From: Desulfobulbaceae bacterium
Lineage (GTDB): Bacteria; Desulfobacterota; Desulfobulbia; Desulfobulbales; SURF-16
NCBI GenBank assembly: GCA_021160685.1
Contig: JAGHCC010000146.1
Coordinates: 1-5,935, forward strand
Length of the DNA stretch: 5,935 bases
Direction: 5' to 3'
The notes under the pieces: model-generated
The model's input: only the letters and a program-made list of their open reading frames with translations
Told to the model about the DNA's origin: nothing
Database searches by the model: none
Program-made: the position numbers and the translations under genes
In this document: in pieces, positions 3,463 to 5,935 of the stretch
Numbering within the stretch: the stretch's first letter is position 1
Layout of the letters: every line of letters begins with the position of its first letter

Positions 3463-5935
3463 CCCTAAAAAAAAGTTGCAAATAGACATCCTCCCCTTCG
3501 CCAGTTCTCTGATACCCGCCATTCCAGGCTTTATACGCCGCACCCAACGCTTTTTGCTGCTCTTCAGCCAGAGCCAACTCGGCAAAGGCCAGGGACGTGG
3601 CCGGAAAAAACGGCAGCGGCACGGACAGCCCCTGCCAGTAGAGGTCGAGAAGATCGGCCAGGATATCGCGGCTCTCAGCATGTGGAGGCCAGGTGACAAT
3701 CTGATCCTTGCCGACCAGCCGGGTAGAGCATCCCTCTGAAGGACAGGCATTGCTCTCAATGTTGATGAGCAGATGACTCAACCAGGCCCGCAGCAGGTCT
3801 TTCGCCTTGACAGTGGCATAACGGCAGTGGAGCAGACCGGATTCAAACAGATTGGCAAAATGGGCCTGGATGGTAAAACCATTGATCTTAACTTGCAGGG
3901 AGACCGGTTCCAAGGGCCTATCTTGATATTGATCGATGCTCCGGGCAAAACGATCCACGTCCCTCTCAAGTTCCCGGTAGACCAGTTCGCCGCCTGGACC
4001 GTGGGGCAGAATACCTTCCGCCCTGGCCCGCTCAAAAAGGCTGGTGGTGTCTTTATCCCGCCTGCGGGCCGCCAGCTCCGCATTTTCCAGATGATACCGT
4101 TCAAGTCCAGTGAGATCAAAAGGTTCCTTTTCCTCAAAGGGCTCGTTGTCATCCCGCAGAAAAAGGCCCAGCCTCTTTTCACAGAAATACCGGGCCGGAT
4201 GACAGAAAAAATGAATCAGATCATCAAGGCTCAGTTCCCTGAATTCGTCTCCAGGCTCAACCAGAGGCAGACCATTACGAAAATCAGCGCCCTCCCCTGC
4301 TTCACCGGCCAAAACCTGTGCTGCGGCAAAATTTACGGTCGAATAACTCCGAGGCCCGGATTCTTTCTGAAAGCAGGCCGGGTTAAAGGACTGGAGACAA
4401 TGTTCAGTCACCAGTGACCCATATTTTTTTTCCTTCTCTTTTTGATCCGCGTCCTCTTTGATACCATCACAAATTGCGTCAAGAAGTTCACTGACCAGCA
4501 CAGAGGGCGGCAGACTGGAGTCATCCTTGATCGACCGTCCCACATAGCTGATATAAAGTTTCTTTCTGGCCGATAGCAGAGCCTCCAGAAAAAGATAACG
4601 GTCATCCAGGCGGCGGGAACGGTCACCGGTGCGGGGAGTAGCGGCCATAAGATCAAAGCTGACATGGGTCTGGGGTCTGGGAAAATCCGCGTCATTCATT
4701 CCCAGCAGACAGATCACCTTAAAGGGCACGGCCCGCATGGGCAGCATGGAGCAAAACGTCAGACCGCCGGTTAAAAAACCAAAGGGAGACAGTTCACGTC
4801 CCAGGGCCTCTTCCAGCCAGGGACGAAGAACACGAGGATCAATTGTTTCCTTAAAATTCGTTTCGTCCTGCAGAAAAGCAAGTTTCAGCAGGCCGTGCCG
4901 GATAAACAGAAGATCATCCTGATCTTCCTGCTCCACCTCAAAACACTCATCCAGCAACTCAAGGAGAAGTTGCGACCAGTCTGCAAGACTTTGGCCTTTA
5001 GCCAACCGGTCACAGAATCGAAAAACAACCTGCAGACATTCCAGCAGACGCCCCAGCCCCTCTGCGTCAGACACTTCCATTCCACCATAAGCTAAAATCC
5101 CGTTAAAAAGCTGATCCCCCTCCATGGCATAGCCCAGCAGCAACCGATCCAGCCCGGCCTGCCAACTGTTTTCATTAAAAGGCGGCAGCCCCAGCTTCTC
5201 TTTATCCTGGCCGCTCCGACCCCAGCGGATGCGGGTCTCCTGAATCCAGCGGTCAATGAGGTCAACATCCCGGCCCAGGCCAAACCTGCGCTGCAAGGCG
5301 TCACATTCCAGTATGCCCGCCACCCGGCTTACGGAAAAACGGCTTGAAGCAAGATCAAGAAGGGAGAAAAAATCAGCCAGCAGCCGGTTGCTGGTCTGCA
5401 TGGCAGTATCGGCGATGGAAAAAGGCATGAAACAGGGATCATCCCTCCCCACATCAAAAACCGCCTGGATCAACGGGCCATAGTTTTCGATATCCGGCAT
5501 CATGACCAGGATGTCCCTGGGACGAATATCGGAATCCGTTTCAAAAAGATGAAGAAAATGATCCCGCAGCACCTCCACCTCCCGCATGGGACTGTGGCAG
5601 GACTGGAATGTAATGGAGTTGTCAGGTTTCAGATCCCCTTCGCTTTCCTTTAAAGCCAGGATATCGGACTGGATGGAGGCCAGCAGGCTTGAACCGGCGG
5701 GCTTTGTGAAAAACTCATGATATTCACAGTTAAACTCCTGGAGCAGGCTGAAAAAATCCCGGCCAAGATGCCCCATGGAGGCCAGCAGCCGGTTGCCCTG
5801 TTCAAGGTAAAGAGCATCCTGATCCGTCCCCTGCCCTTCCCTTTTCCTGACGCGGGCCATTTCACGACCCGAGGCAATGTCGGACCAGTAATGCTCACAG
5901 GGATTCATGAAGAAGAGATTGACCTCAACACGCTC
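3386..5935 (-). CDS. recC: RecC subunit of exodeoxyribonuclease V (RecBCD), 5' end beyond window
   Basis: RecC is the non-catalytic scaffold of the RecBCD helicase-nuclease. It splits the DNA duplex and recognises Chi sites during double-strand break repair. The frame stays open through the window edge: nine codons (ERVEVNLFF) precede the first visible Met, and the NLFFMNPCEHYWSDI context matches an internal RecC segment. That Met is therefore not the start, and roughly 250 N-terminal residues are missing, given the 1122 residues of E. coli RecC. Numbering from the visible Met, strong family signatures are CHSPMREVEVLRDHFLHLFE (104-123), ILVMMPDIENYGPLIQAVF (133-151), FCSMLPMRAVPFKVICLLGM (385-404) with NDADFP after it, GDRSRRLDDRYLFLEALLSA (428-447) and KLYISYVGRSI (450-460). 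A nuclease-like C-terminal domain starts near LSLDDLIHFFCHPARYF (559-575) and ends with AWNGGYQRTGEGEDVYLQLF (794-813). No Walker A is visible, as expected for the inactive helicase fold. The gene converges on the transposase. Its last 82 bases are duplicated at 677-758. recB and recD would be expected nearby but lie outside. Confidence 0.95.
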   Translation of the reverse strand, partial: ERVEVNLFFMNPCEHYWSDIASGREMARVRKREGQGTDQDALYLEQGNRLLASMGHLGRDFFSLLQEFNCEYHEFFTKPAGSSLLASIQSDILALKESEGDLKPDNSITFQSCHSPMREVEVLRDHFLHLFETDSDIRPRDILVMMPDIENYGPLIQAVFDVGRDDPCFMPFSIADTAMQTSNRLLADFFSLLDLASSRFSVSRVAGILECDALQRRFGLGRDVDLIDRWIQETRIRWGRSGQDKEKLGLPPFNENSWQAGLDRLLLGYAMEGDQLFNGILAYGGMEVSDAEGLGRLLECLQVVFRFCDRLAKGQSLADWSQLLLELLDECFEVEQEDQDDLLFIRHGLLKLAFLQDETNFKETIDPRVLRPWLEEALGRELSPFGFLTGGLTFCSMLPMRAVPFKVICLLGMNDADFPRPQTHVSFDLMAATPRTGDRSRRLDDRYLFLEALLSARKKLYISYVGRSIKDDSSLPPSVLVSELLDAICDGIKEDADQKEKEKKYGSLVTEHCLQSFNPACFQKESGPRSYSTVNFAAAQVLAGEAGEGADFRNGLPLVEPGDEFRELSLDDLIHFFCHPARYFCEKRLGLFLRDDNEPFEEKEPFDLTGLERYHLENAELAARRRDKDTTSLFERARAEGILPHGPGGELVYRELERDVDRFARSIDQYQDRPLEPVSLQVKINGFTIQAHFANLFESGLLHCRYATVKAKDLLRAWLSHLLINIESNACPSEGCSTRLVGKDQIVTWPPHAESRDILADLLDLYWQGLSVPLPFFPATSLAFAELALAEEQQKALGAAYKAWNGGYQRTGEGEDVYLQLFFRDQNPFDEHFAELALGIFSPLLENQE

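Noticed and set aside
3773..4417. Plus-strand 214-codon frame inside recC
   Set aside because: It lies antisense to well-conserved RecC sequence and has no recognisable domain.

Overview
The window carries one complete channel gene, one complete small lipoprotein gene, the 3' three quarters of a recC gene, and a stretch of repeats and decaying genes between mscS and recC. The organism looks like a Gram-negative bacterium: a Sec/lipobox lipoprotein, an MscS-type channel with a periplasmic extension, and a RecC subunit of the RecBCD type. The mix of RecC, a RAYT transposase with REP repeats and a DUF2007-like fragment would fit Pseudomonadota or Desulfobacterota (for example Desulfobulbales). 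This placement is an impression from protein style, not a proof.

Layout. Positions 1-177 hold no gene. A lipoprotein with a 3D (double-psi beta-barrel) domain lies at 178-564 (+). Positions 565-932 are non-coding but contain a degenerate 82-bp copy of the recC 3' end (677-758) and a strong palindrome (821-834). An MscS-family mechanosensitive channel follows at 933-2450 (+). Directly after it lies a truncated DUF2007-like reading frame (2453-2602) whose stop codon is inside the first of three REP-type repeats. Then comes a RAYT-type REP-associated tyrosine transposase broken by one lost base (2693-3225, +), followed by an inverted short REP (3235-3266) and a second long REP (3317-3371). recC runs on the minus strand from the window edge (5935) to its stop at 3386, facing the transposase.

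The genes do not form one pathway. The lipoprotein and the channel are envelope functions. RecC is the structural, Chi-recognising subunit of the RecBCD recombination/repair enzyme, and recB/recD would be expected outside the window. The region 2453-3371 is a REP/RAYT locus that seems to have truncated a small gene.

The most unusual signal is the pair of ungapped 82-bp direct repeats (677-758 and 3381-3462, 72 of 82 identical by hand alignment). The right copy is the genuine end of recC. The left copy still reads as the recC C-terminus but has an in-frame stop. Together they bracket about 2.6 kb containing mscS and the REP/RAYT locus.
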